A stretch of 19,072 nucleotides of DNA from Egerieenecus merdigallinarum. GTDB taxonomy: Bacteria > Bacillota > Clostridia > Christensenellales > Aristaeellaceae. The notes under the pieces were generated by a model. It searched no databases, had not been told where the DNA came from, and saw only the letters and a list, made by a program, of their open reading frames with translations. Positions 1 to 7,865 of this stretch are shown here, piece by piece; position 1 is the first letter of the stretch, and every line of letters starts with the position of its first letter. The translations under genes and the position numbers were made by a program. Location: NCBI GenBank assembly GCA_018711985.1, contig DVHS01000181.1:1-19072 (forward strand), given 5' to 3'.

Positions 1-1
1 G

Positions 2-1051
2 GAAGTGCCGCAAATGCAGTATGCAAACGCTTCGGCAAGCAACTATAACGCCCGCATCGACCTCACCCGCATTCGGGAGACAGGCGTCCAGGAAGTGAAG
101 GTGCTGACGACCAGCAGCTCCACCTGGGGAAGCGTTATTGAAATTTCTCCCGAAACCGTGGAGATTGAAGTAGAAGAATACATCACCCGGTACCGTATTC
201 CCGTATCCGTGGTGACGGTGGGGGAAGCGCCGGATGGTTTCTATGCTGCCGCGCCTTCCCTGGATCCGCCGCAGGTAACTGTCAGTGGTCCGCGGTCGCT
301 GGTGGATCGCGTGGTTCGCGCGGAAGCGATCCTGGATTTGAGCACCCTGCCTGCTAGGGAGGGACTCATGCGCACGTCCGTGCCTTTCCAGCTGTTGGAC
401 AGCGATGGAGAAGTCATCCAGAGCGACTTGCTGGAGATCACCAGCGAATCGGTGCTGGTGGACAGCGTCATTGCTGAGCAGTATCTGTACGCTAAGCGTG
501 AAATTGATATGAGTACCCTGGGATTGACCAGGGGCGAGCCCGCCACGGGATATGAAATCAAGACGGTTACGGTGACCCCGGCAACCATTACGGCGGCAGG
601 CTGGTCCGCAAACCTGGATGTACTGGATACGCTGTATGCGGACAGCTATGTGGATGTAACGGGTGCCAGCGAATCCTTGACCGAGTTGATCCGCGTGCGC
701 CGCCCATCGGAGCTCGCTTATTTGAGCAGCGATACGGTGACGGTGGCGGTGGAAATCGGTCCGGTGATCCAGTCCAGGACCTTTGAGGATTTGAAGCTGT
801 CTGTGGAAGGTACGGGGAGCGACTATGAATCATCTCTAGCACAGAACCGCGCCAGCGTTACCATTACCGGACCACAGCTGTGGGTGGAAGGCCTGCGAAG
901 CGCGGACCTGTCCCTGAGCTGCGACGCTACGGGATTGACGGCGGGCACCTATGAGCTGCCCATCATTTGCAAGGTGAACAGCAGCGACGATGTGGCCTTT
1001 GACGTGGAGGTTGTGCCCAGAACGGTACAGGTGGAGATCACCAAGAAATAA
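2..1051 (+). CDS. cdaR: YbbR-domain protein, CdaR-like regulator of the c-di-AMP cyclase (5' partial)
   Basis: CdaR proteins are membrane-anchored, with extracytoplasmic YbbR domains, and bind and modulate the diadenylate cyclase CdaA; cdaA is normally the gene just upstream. The visible 350 codons contain at least three YbbR-type units, recognised by the recurring segment VTVSGPRSLVDRV, then ITAAGWSANLDVLD, then VTITGPQLWVEGL, each followed by a short strand ending in a 'D-L/V-S/T' type motif. The reading frame is open to the left edge and the N-terminal membrane helix of the family is absent, so the gene begins outside the window; the GTG at 5 is probably not a true start. The TAA stop is followed 21 bases later by the next gene, suggesting co-transcription. 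The family call is good; the specific CdaR role is inferred from family and typical gene order, because cdaA itself is not visible. Confidence 0.8.
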   Translation, partial: EVPQMQYANASASNYNARIDLTRIRETGVQEVKVLTTSSSTWGSVIEISPETVEIEVEEYITRYRIPVSVVTVGEAPDGFYAAAPSLDPPQVTVSGPRSLVDRVVRAEAILDLSTLPAREGLMRTSVPFQLLDSDGEVIQSDLLEITSESVLVDSVIAEQYLYAKREIDMSTLGLTRGEPATGYEIKTVTVTPATITAAGWSANLDVLDTLYADSYVDVTGASESLTELIRVRRPSELAYLSSDTVTVAVEIGPVIQSRTFEDLKLSVEGTGSDYESSLAQNRASVTITGPQLWVEGLRSADLSLSCDATGLTAGTYELPIICKVNSSDDVAFDVEVVPRTVQVEITKK

Positions 1052-1072
1052 TCACAATGCTAGGAGGGCGAC

Positions 1073-2002
1073 ATGGGCAGCTTTGCCAATTCCGTTTTTA
1101 GTGTGCTGCTGGGGTGGATCCGCACGGCGGTGAACGAGTTTTGGAATATCCTCAGCAGCGGCGAGGGCGGCGGCATGCTGGCCTGGATTGGTGAAAACTG
1201 GAAGGCGCTGACGCTGATACTGTGTCTGATAGGCATTGTGGTGGATGCGATCATTTATGTGATACGCTGGCGGCCGTTCCAGGTATGGGCCAGCTTCTTC
1301 CGGCGAATCCGTGGCAAGGGGCAGGAGGCAGATGCCTGGATGGAGGAGGAGCAGACACCGCAGCCCATGCCGGAAGCGCCCCGGAGGGAACATCCTCGCG
1401 CTACGCCGGCGCAGCATACGGCCCGGGCCTGGGTTTATCCCGACGGCACGGCCCGCATCGCCCAGGACTATGAGCCCCCGCAGGGGGAAGTGATGGCTCC
1501 CCAGACGGGGCCGGTCCCTGCGACACAGGAACAATATACCACCCAGGACGAAAGCTACTATCACCGCTTTGCCCGGCCGGTTCAGCAACCGGTGCAGTTT
1601 GGGGAGCTTGGCCGGTCCTACCGGAGGCCACGCGCCGCAAAAAATCTATATGTGCCCCAGGAACGTCCGGCGGCAGCGCCGGACTTGACCGGCCTGGAGG
1701 ATTATCCCCAGGCGCCGGCAGCGGTCTATGAGCCGCCGGTGGCGGAGGTCGTGGAGGCGCCGGAGGAGCAGCTCCCCGTGGAACGGGAGGATAGACGCCC
1801 GGCCAACGTGTTGCAGCGGGTTACCAATCCCTTGCGAGGTCTGGGCCTTCGTGATGACGAGGATGAAATGGATTATCATTACACACCACCCGCTCCGGCG
1901 GTGGATAAGCACCAGGCTTACCATGAGCCGGTTTATCCGCCGGGATGGCAGCCGCCGGCGGGAAGCGATACGCAGCAGGAGGTTAAACACCGTTGGAGCT
2001 GA
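1073..2002 (+). CDS. Unknown membrane-anchored protein with long proline-rich, probably disordered tail
   Basis: A 309-residue protein whose function I do not recognise. The first 28 residues could form an amphipathic helix rich in W, F, L and V. A single clear hydrophobic segment follows at about residues 45-64 (LTLILCLIGIVVDAIIYVI), then the basic stretch RWRPFQVWASFFRRIRGKG, which by the positive-inside rule puts the C-terminal part in the cytoplasm. Residues from about 85 to the end are rich in P, E, Q, A, R and Y with no regular domain, which suggests a disordered cytoplasmic tail that might bind partners. The start is supported by AGGAGGG at 1062-1068, five bases before the ATG. The gene overlaps the following ATPase gene by about 10 bases and lies 21 bases after cdaR, so a role linked to the ATPase or to the cell envelope is possible but unproven. 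Confidence 0.8.
   Translation: MGSFANSVFSVLLGWIRTAVNEFWNILSSGEGGGMLAWIGENWKALTLILCLIGIVVDAIIYVIRWRPFQVWASFFRRIRGKGQEADAWMEEEQTPQPMPEAPRREHPRATPAQHTARAWVYPDGTARIAQDYEPPQGEVMAPQTGPVPATQEQYTTQDESYYHRFARPVQQPVQFGELGRSYRRPRAAKNLYVPQERPAAAPDLTGLEDYPQAPAAVYEPPVAEVVEAPEEQLPVEREDRRPANVLQRVTNPLRGLGLRDDEDEMDYHYTPPAPAVDKHQAYHEPVYPPGWQPPAGSDTQQEVKHRWS
1977..1982 (+). promoter_or_regulatory. Ribosome binding site that favours a TTG start for the P-loop ATPase
   Basis: A perfect AGGAGG lies 10 bases before the TTG at 1993 but 19 bases before the in-frame ATG at 2002. The only Shine-Dalgarno-like bases nearer that ATG are GGAG at 1995-1998, just three bases from it, which is too close. Spacing therefore favours initiation at TTG 1993, inside the end of the preceding gene. 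Confidence 0.55.
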
Positions 2003-2673
2003 TGGAAAAGCGTTTTCTGGTGCTGGTGGGCAATTATGGCAGTGGAAAAACGGAGCTTGCCCTGAACCGGGCGCTGGAGTTTGCGGCCAAGAAAAGCACT
2101 ACGCTGGTGGATTTGGACATTGTCAATCCTTATTTTCGCAGCGGAGAGAAGGTAGACATGCTGCGTGAGGCGGGCATCCGTGTGCTGATGCCGATCTTCG
2201 CGCTTTCCACGGTGGATATTCCGGCGCTTCCTGCGGAAATTCAGAGCGTGTTTGAGCTTCCCTGCGATCATGTGATTTTTGACGTGGGGGGCGATGATAC
2301 GGGGGCGGCGGCCCTGGGGCGCTATGCACCGTCCTTTGCCAAGTACCGTGAACAGACCCACGTGGCGCTGGTGGTGAACTGCATGCGCCCGCTCACCCAA
2401 ACGGCGGAGGATGTGGCGGAGCTGGCCCAGCGCATTGCGGCCCGGGGAAGGTTGCAGATCGACAGCATCATCAACAACACAAATCTGGCAGGAGAAACCA
2501 CACCGGAAATGCTCCGCCAGGGGCATCAGGTGGTTGCAAGGGCGGCGGAAATCTGCGGGGTGGACCGGGTGGAAACCTGTGCCATGGCAGAAATTCTGGC
2601 CCAGTGCGCGGAATTGCCCAATCCCATGCCCATGGTGCGATACATGGCCCCGGAATGGATGGAGGACGCATGA
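1993..2673 (+). CDS. Uncharacterised P-loop ATPase (SIMIBI/MinD-like nucleotide-binding protein)
   Basis: A 226-residue soluble protein. Walker A is GNYGSGKT at residues 13-20 and a Walker B-like strand is HVIFDVGGDD at about 93-102. Between them are LVDLDIVNPYFRSGEK (about 38-53), which resembles the switch I region of MinD/ParA/CobQ-type ATPases, and DIPALPAEI (about 75-83). A later segment, IDSIINNTNLA, looks like the guanine- or adenine-reading strand of such folds. I recall similar conserved ATPases in clostridial genomes, but I know no assigned function. The start is taken as TTG 1993 on Shine-Dalgarno spacing; ATG 2002 would remove three residues. The gene overlaps both its upstream and downstream neighbours, so translational coupling is likely. 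It might act with the membrane protein before it, but that is only inference. Confidence 0.85.
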   Translation: MELMEKRFLVLVGNYGSGKTELALNRALEFAAKKSTTLVDLDIVNPYFRSGEKVDMLREAGIRVLMPIFALSTVDIPALPAEIQSVFELPCDHVIFDVGGDDTGAAALGRYAPSFAKYREQTHVALVVNCMRPLTQTAEDVAELAQRIAARGRLQIDSIINNTNLAGETTPEMLRQGHQVVARAAEICGVDRVETCAMAEILAQCAELPNPMPMVRYMAPEWMEDA

Positions 2674-3980
2674 GTGCACAGTTACCACAGGCCTTTGTGG
2701 AACGCATGGCAGCCCGGCTGAAGGACGAGCTGCCAGCTTTTTTGCGTTCCTATGAGGAACCTTATTGCCGGGGAATACGCTTTCAGCCTGGAAAGCTGGT
2801 CCCTCCTGCGGCGTGGCCCGCAGGTGTGGGCGAGCAGATCCCCTGGGAACCGGCGGCGCGGTACCTGGCCATGGAGAGCGACGCGGGAACCATGGTGCTG
2901 CATGAGGCCGGAGGATGGTATTTGCAGGAACCCAGCGCCATGGCGCCGGTGGCGGCGCTGAATCCCCAGCCTGGGGAACGTGTGCTGGATTTATGCGCTG
3001 CCCCGGGGGGAAAGTCCACGCAGATTGCGGCGCACCTGGGCGGGAAAGGCTTGCTGGTGAGCAATGAGCCTGTACCCAAGCGCGCGGCTGTGCTTTCCAG
3101 AAATCTGGAGCGCATGGGTGTTACCAATGCGCTGGCGGTATCGGCCTATCCGGACCAGCTGGCGGCACAGTGGCCTGCGTACTTTGACGCTGTGCTGGTG
3201 GATGCTCCGTGCTCGGGTGAAGGTATGTTCCGGCGGCATCCAGAAACCCGGGAGGAATGGTCTCCCGAGGCACCAGCCGGCTGCGCCAAGCGTCAGCGGG
3301 AAATTCTGGCGGCAGCGGCGCGGCTGGTGCGGCCCGGCGGACGGATGGTGTATTCCACCTGCACGCTGAACACCATGGAAAACGAAGAAAATATATCCTG
3401 GTTTCTCAGGGAGCACAGCGATTTTTCCGTGTGCCCGTTTCAGCTCCCTGGCGTGGACGGCACAGCAGGCATGGCAACGCTTTTCCCCCATCGGGTACGG
3501 GGAGAGGGGCATTTCCTGGCGCTGCTGGTAAGGCAAGGGGAAGACGTGGAAACCTGTGCTACGTCGTCAGGCCTGCCACAAGCCGATGCAGTGCGCATGC
3601 GGGCGTTGCAGGCATTTGCCTGCGGGGAGCATCCGGTCCGGGTGCACATGCTGGGAGAAACACTGGTATCCCTACCGGAGGCGTGTCCGGCGCTGCGGGG
3701 TATCCGCGTGCTGCGGGCGGGGCTTCACCTGGGGCAGGTGAGGGGCAAGCTGTTTTTTCCCGACCATGCCTGGGCACTGTCTGTGCAGCCGCCGGAATGT
3801 CCACGCGTGGCGCTTACCCAGGAGGAAGCCATGGCATACCAGGCAGGGGAGGAACTCCCGGCGGAAGGCACGGGATATGTTCTTCCCACCTTTGAGGGGC
3901 TCCCCCTGGGGTGGGGAAAAGTGTCCAATGGGCGTATGAAAAACCACTATCCCAAGGGCTTGCGCCGTACGCTTCGATAA
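2670..3980 (+). CDS. rsmF: rRNA (cytosine-C5-)methyltransferase, RsmF/NSUN family
   Basis: A 436-residue SAM-dependent RNA m5C methyltransferase. The SAM-binding loop LDLCAAPGGKSTQIA lies at residues 106-120. Motif IV, DAPCSGEGMFRRHPE, carries C181, and motif VI, YSTCTLNTMENEEN, carries C231; these are the two cysteines of the NSUN mechanism, one forming the covalent adduct and the other releasing product. The start of the protein matches the N-terminal RNA-binding part of the RsmF group, and about 150 residues follow the catalytic core, which suits the C-terminal RNA-binding (PUA-like) extension of RsmF/YebU-type enzymes. The ATG overlaps the previous stop (ATGA) and has GGAGG four bases upstream; longer in-frame starts lie inside the ATPase gene and lack support. 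The likely target is 16S rRNA in the cytoplasm; the exact nucleotide cannot be told from the sequence. Confidence 0.9.
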   Translation: MSAQLPQAFVERMAARLKDELPAFLRSYEEPYCRGIRFQPGKLVPPAAWPAGVGEQIPWEPAARYLAMESDAGTMVLHEAGGWYLQEPSAMAPVAALNPQPGERVLDLCAAPGGKSTQIAAHLGGKGLLVSNEPVPKRAAVLSRNLERMGVTNALAVSAYPDQLAAQWPAYFDAVLVDAPCSGEGMFRRHPETREEWSPEAPAGCAKRQREILAAAARLVRPGGRMVYSTCTLNTMENEENISWFLREHSDFSVCPFQLPGVDGTAGMATLFPHRVRGEGHFLALLVRQGEDVETCATSSGLPQADAVRMRALQAFACGEHPVRVHMLGETLVSLPEACPALRGIRVLRAGLHLGQVRGKLFFPDHAWALSVQPPECPRVALTQEEAMAYQAGEELPAEGTGYVLPTFEGLPLGWGKVSNGRMKNHYPKGLRRTLR

Positions 3981-4019
3981 GCCTGACATGCTGCGTGGTA
4001 CAAAAGGAGCGGAGAAGTT

Positions 4020-5300
4020 ATGGAAAGAGGAGAACAAAGGTATCTGACCTATCTGGAGATTCTGCGCCGGGAATTGGTGCCTGCCATGGGCTGCACGGAA
4101 CCGGTGGCGCTGGCTTACTGTGCGGCAAAGGCCCGGGAACTCCTGGGCACGCTGCCTGACCGGGTGGAGGTGGAGGCCAGCGGCAATATCATCAAGAATG
4201 TGAAGAGCGTGATTGTGCCCAATACAGATGGACGCAAGGGCATTGAGGCCGCTGCGGCCATTGGTGTACTGGCTGGCGACGCCTCCAGGGAGCTGGAGGC
4301 GCTTTCACAGGTAACGCAGGAACAGAAGGAAGCCTTAGGCCCCTATATGGAGCGCACCAGCTTTCAGGTTACTCCCGCAGATAGCGATTTGGTGCTGGAT
4401 ATCCGGGTGAGGGTATTTCAGGGCACGCGGCAGGCGGAGGCACGTATCGTGCATCACCACACCAACGTGGTGTATCTCGCCTGTGATGGGCAGGTGCTGC
4501 TGGACAAGCCATTGGACGAGCATCCCGCGGAGGGTAGCGTAGACTACGGTCTGTTATCCGTGGCGGGCATCTGCGACTTTGCGGATACCGTGGATCTGGA
4601 GGACGTCCGCGATATATTGGACAGGCAAATTGCCTACAATACCGTGGTGTCGGACGAGGGCCTGCGGGGAAACTATGGCGCGAACATCGGCAAGGTGCTG
4701 CTGGATGCCTACGGCCGGGATATACGGACCCGGGCCAAGGCGCGGGCTGCCGCGGGATCGGACGCGCGTATGAATGGCTGCGAACTGCCGGTGATTATCA
4801 ATTCGGGCAGTGGCAATCAAGGAATGACCACCTCCTTGCCCGTCATTGAGTACGCCAAGGAACTGGGCGCATCCCAGGAAAAGCTTTATCGGGCGCTGAC
4901 GCTTTCCAACCTGCTGGCGATTCATGAAAAAACGGGCATCGGCGCATTGTCCGCCTACTGCGGCGCGGTAAGCGCCGGCGCAGCGGCGGGGGCAGGCATT
5001 GCCTACCTGAACGGAGGCGGGCTGGATGCGGTGAGCCATACAATCATCAATGCCCTGGCGGTTACCTCCGGCATTGTATGCGATGGAGCCAAGGCTTCCT
5101 GTGCGGCAAAGATTGCAGCGGCGGTGGATGCGGGCATCCTGGGATATGAAATGCACATCCGTGGCCAGCACTTCGATGGCGGCGACGGTATTGTATCCCG
5201 GGGTGTGGAGGAGACCATACGCAATGTGGGCCTGCTGGGCAAGGAAGGCATGCGGGAAACGGACAAGGAAATTCTTACCATTATGACCTGCTTTGACTGA
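4020..5300 (+). CDS. cyuA: L-cysteine desulfidase (CyuA/CdsB, UPF0597 family), iron-sulfur enzyme
   Basis: This 426-residue protein belongs to the UPF0597 family, often mislabelled as serine dehydratase alpha subunit. Characterised members split L-cysteine into pyruvate, ammonia and hydrogen sulfide using an oxygen-sensitive [4Fe-4S] cluster. The signature LVPAMGCTEPVALAYC near the N-terminus carries C25. Two further cysteines, C314 (in AYCGAVSAG) and C354 (in VCDGAKASC), are 40 residues apart; from memory the cluster ligands of the Methanocaldococcus jannaschii enzyme are Cys25, Cys282 and Cys322, also 40 apart, so all three ligands seem to be kept. Full length is normal for the family. The start has AAAAGGAGC just upstream. 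It lies 39 bases after rsmF and 22 before the PHP gene, with no dedicated cysteine transporter or CyuR-type regulator next to it. Confidence 0.9.
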   Translation: MERGEQRYLTYLEILRRELVPAMGCTEPVALAYCAAKARELLGTLPDRVEVEASGNIIKNVKSVIVPNTDGRKGIEAAAAIGVLAGDASRELEALSQVTQEQKEALGPYMERTSFQVTPADSDLVLDIRVRVFQGTRQAEARIVHHHTNVVYLACDGQVLLDKPLDEHPAEGSVDYGLLSVAGICDFADTVDLEDVRDILDRQIAYNTVVSDEGLRGNYGANIGKVLLDAYGRDIRTRAKARAAAGSDARMNGCELPVIINSGSGNQGMTTSLPVIEYAKELGASQEKLYRALTLSNLLAIHEKTGIGALSAYCGAVSAGAAAGAGIAYLNGGGLDAVSHTIINALAVTSGIVCDGAKASCAAKIAAAVDAGILGYEMHIRGQHFDGGDGIVSRGVEETIRNVGLLGKEGMRETDKEILTIMTCFD

Positions 5301-5322
5301 TGATGAAAGGGGAGTGCGCGGC

Positions 5323-6207
5323 GTGAAGCTGTTTCTGGAAGATTGTCCCTTTTATCGTGGCAATCTGCATACACATACCACCCAAAGCGATGGACACAAA
5401 ACGCCGGAGGAATCCATGGCGGCCTATCGGGACGCGGGGTATGATTTTCTTGCACTGACGGATCACCGGAAGGTGACCAGCGTTGCCCATGCGCCGGAAG
5501 GCTTGGTGGCAATTCCGGGCATTGAGTTGGATTATGTGCTGTCCAACCAGTGGGTGCACCTATTGGGTTTGGGGGTCAGCCAGGAGATTGAGCAGCGCTG
5601 CATGCCCCGGGGGACGGTACAGGAGGGCATTGACCTTATCCATGCCTGCGGAGGCTTGGCGGTGCTGAACCACCCGGCCTGGTCGCTGAACACGCCGGAG
5701 CTGATTGCCTCCCTGCGGGGTCTGGCAGCGGCGGAGGTGTGGAATTCCGTATCCACCCTGCCTTACAATGCGGACCGGGCGGATTCTTCCTCGCTGCTGG
5801 ATGTGGCGGCATCACAGGGCGCGGTGCTGCCCCTGATGGCCAACGACGATACCCACTATTACGAACAGGAATTTGCCAAGGGTTGGAACATGGTTCAGGC
5901 GAAGGAGAAATCCGTGACGGGTATCCTGGAGGCGCTGGCAGCGGGACGGTACTACGCCACCCAGGGGCCGGCATTTCACCAGGTGGAGATCACCGGGCGT
6001 ATGGTACGGGTAAGCTGCTCACCGGTGGAGAGCATTGTATTTTGCAGCAATGTGCCCTGGACACCCAACCGAAGCCAGGTGGGACATGCGCTCACCGAAG
6101 CCACCTATGAGCTGACCGACCGGGAAAGCTTCATCCGTGTGCAGTTGACGGATGCCCAGGGACATCATGCCTGGAGCAACCCAGTGGCACGTCAATGGAT
6201 CAGGTAA
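5323..6207 (+). CDS. PHP-domain metallohydrolase, CehA/McbA type
   Basis: A 294-residue cytoplasmic PHP-fold protein. Metal-binding motifs appear in order: NLHTHTTQSDG (H16, H18, D23), LTDH (D47, H48), PGIELDY (E68), WVHLLGLG (H79), NHPAW (H117) and NDDTH (D175 to H178). After the barrel, at about residues 215-294, a beta-rich tail ends in HHAWSNPVARQW, which resembles the 'AWSNPI' ending seen in CehA/McbA-type PHP proteins. Such enzymes hydrolyse phosphoester or ester bonds; the substrate cannot be named. A longer reading frame begins at TTG 5293, but AAAGGGGAG at 5306-5314 lies eight bases before GTG 5323, which I prefer. It is the last gene of the operon, with a strong terminator immediately after its stop. 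Confidence 0.85.
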   Translation: MKLFLEDCPFYRGNLHTHTTQSDGHKTPEESMAAYRDAGYDFLALTDHRKVTSVAHAPEGLVAIPGIELDYVLSNQWVHLLGLGVSQEIEQRCMPRGTVQEGIDLIHACGGLAVLNHPAWSLNTPELIASLRGLAAAEVWNSVSTLPYNADRADSSSLLDVAASQGAVLPLMANDDTHYYEQEFAKGWNMVQAKEKSVTGILEALAAGRYYATQGPAFHQVEITGRMVRVSCSPVESIVFCSNVPWTPNRSQVGHALTEATYELTDRESFIRVQLTDAQGHHAWSNPVARQWIR

Positions 6208-6210
6208 TAC

Positions 6211-6255
6211 AAAAAGGAGCATGCGCGGCAAGAGGGCCGGGCATGCTCCTTTTTT
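6211..6255. terminator. Bidirectional intrinsic terminator
   Basis: GGAGCATGC (6216-6224) pairs with GCATGCTCC (6241-6249) in a perfect 9-bp stem, extended by an inner CGGC/GCCG pairing. A run of six T follows on the plus side (6250-6255) and a run of five A precedes on the plus side (6211-6215), which reads as a T-tract on the minus strand. It lies 4 bases after the PHP gene stop and about 30 bases beyond the stop of the converging glycoside hydrolase, so it can end both transcripts. Confidence 0.9.
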
Positions 6256-6283
6256 CGTAGAAATGAGGCACCAGTACGCAGTC

Positions 6284-7828
6284 TTAAGCTCCAGGTGCGG
6301 AAAGCCGCTTGATTTGGATGGCCATGTAGGGCTTGGCAGGCAGGGCAATCCGGAAAGTGCCGCTGAATATTCCCGCGCAGGTATCGGTCATTTCCCAGGT
6401 ATCCAGTACATGCACTTCATAACGGCTGTTCTCGTCCAGCGCGAAATCCCGGAAGGAAGGACGCATGAAGCTGTAATAGTGCAGATAATAGGTGCCTTGA
6501 TAGGCGGCTTCCTGGGGGACGGCGCACACTTCATCCCAACTGGCGCGATAGGGGCGCAGGCCAATGCCTGGGGTTTGCCGGAGAACTTCATACAGGAAAC
6601 GGAAGCGGCTGGGGCTTTCCCCGTACAACTTGCCGCCATGGGACCACCACAGGATGCCCTCATGGTGCAAGAAGGTCTCTCCGTGACCGGCATATCCGCC
6701 CCGCACCGCTGCTTCCCAGAAGCGGCGTACCAGCTCCTGACCGCTGATGTTGCCCCAACCGTGCTGAATATCGCCCTCATAGCAGATTTCGTCGAGTATG
6801 ACAGGTTTGCGGTAGCTTTCCCGCCAGGTTTCTACTAGCTCGGCAGACTTGTATAGATCCTGCCGCTGTATGCTGCAATGGGTTACCCAGGGGCGGCTGT
6901 AATCATAAAAATGGGCGCAGCTGTGAATGGAGCGCAAATGGCGGTAAGGGTCGCTTTGGCAGATGGTATCCGCAATGGCCTCCCAGTCGGCCAGCTCCTT
7001 GGCAGGCATCAAATCATATTCATTGGCCAGGGACCACCATACATTCCGGTAGGCACTGTAACGGGCGGCCATGTAGCGGACGTAGAACAGATCCTGCGCG
7101 CGGGTCATGGAGGAAAATCCCCAGCGGTCATAGGGGTGGAACAGGATCAGGTCGGCTTGAATGCCCAGGTGCAGCAATGCCTCCACACACCGGTCCAGGT
7201 GACGGAAGTGCGCGGGATGAAAGCGGAAGAAATCCCAATGGTTTCCCTCTGTCTTGCCGGTGTACTGGTGGAAGTTTTCAGAGGTGAGCACGGAGGCGTC
7301 CATGGGGGTGCCTTCATAGGGATAGGAGCGGGGCTCGCGCAGGTTATAGTCATAATGCTTGGGAAACACACAGAAGCGGATTTTATTGAAGGCGCTGTTT
7401 TTGAGGGTTTCCAGCGTCTGGGCAATGATGGCGTCATCCTGCCAGGGCCACACATAGCAAGTGGTGCCCACGGAGTAATAGGGTGTGCCGTCCTCGTAGG
7501 CCAGATGCCAGGTGTTGGCCACACGAACCATACCGTGATTTTGCCCGGTGGCAGGGGTTACCTGGAAGGTGCCTTCCAGCGGTTGAGAAAACGTGGAAGT
7601 TACCGTGAAGCTATACGTCCCCTGGAAGGAGGGCATAAAGCGCACGCGGTATACGCCATCCCCATCATAAAACCCCGAAACTGTAACTTCTTCATTGGAG
7701 CAGCGAAAGACAGCGGTGACAGATTGTTCCATAAAGGGATTGCCTTGGGACGGCCCCTGGAGACATAATTCCATGGGGCTCCAGCGCTCTGCCTGCGTAG
7801 GGTAAACCAGTGGTTGTGTGGAAAGCAT
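6284..7828 (-). CDS. Cytoplasmic glycoside hydrolase: DUF5060 + apiosidase-like (DUF4038-type) barrel + DUF5605-like tail
   Basis: A 514-residue protein. Residues 1-95 form a beta-sandwich of the DUF5060 type (RWSPMELCLQGPSQGNPF, then SGFYDGDGVYRVRFMPSFQG). Residues about 100-420 form a (beta/alpha)8 barrel like GH140 apiosidases and DUF4038 proteins. The likely acid/base is E270 in VWWSLANEYD and the likely nucleophile is E347 in PVILDEICYEG; HGETFLHHEGILWWSHGG also matches the family. A beta-rich tail of DUF5605 type follows. There is no signal peptide, so it should act on imported sugar. The substrate is inferred only: apiose, rhamnose or another branched pectic side chain would fit the CE12 and GH43 neighbours. 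ATG 7828 has GGAG eight bases upstream; a GTG one codon earlier is the alternative. It follows the AraC gene by 37 bases and is probably co-transcribed with it. Confidence 0.85.
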   Translation of the reverse strand: MLSTQPLVYPTQAERWSPMELCLQGPSQGNPFMEQSVTAVFRCSNEEVTVSGFYDGDGVYRVRFMPSFQGTYSFTVTSTFSQPLEGTFQVTPATGQNHGMVRVANTWHLAYEDGTPYYSVGTTCYVWPWQDDAIIAQTLETLKNSAFNKIRFCVFPKHYDYNLREPRSYPYEGTPMDASVLTSENFHQYTGKTEGNHWDFFRFHPAHFRHLDRCVEALLHLGIQADLILFHPYDRWGFSSMTRAQDLFYVRYMAARYSAYRNVWWSLANEYDLMPAKELADWEAIADTICQSDPYRHLRSIHSCAHFYDYSRPWVTHCSIQRQDLYKSAELVETWRESYRKPVILDEICYEGDIQHGWGNISGQELVRRFWEAAVRGGYAGHGETFLHHEGILWWSHGGKLYGESPSRFRFLYEVLRQTPGIGLRPYRASWDEVCAVPQEAAYQGTYYLHYYSFMRPSFRDFALDENSRYEVHVLDTWEMTDTCAGIFSGTFRIALPAKPYMAIQIKRLSAPGA

Positions 7829-7865
7829 CACCAGTTCTCCTTTTTGAATAAAATCGGCGCGTCCA

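Noticed and set aside
6878..7768. Plus-strand open frame opposite the glycoside hydrolase (296 codons), with another at 6152-6838
   Set aside because: The minus-strand frame has the catalytic glutamates, family domains and a ribosome site. The plus-strand products have none.
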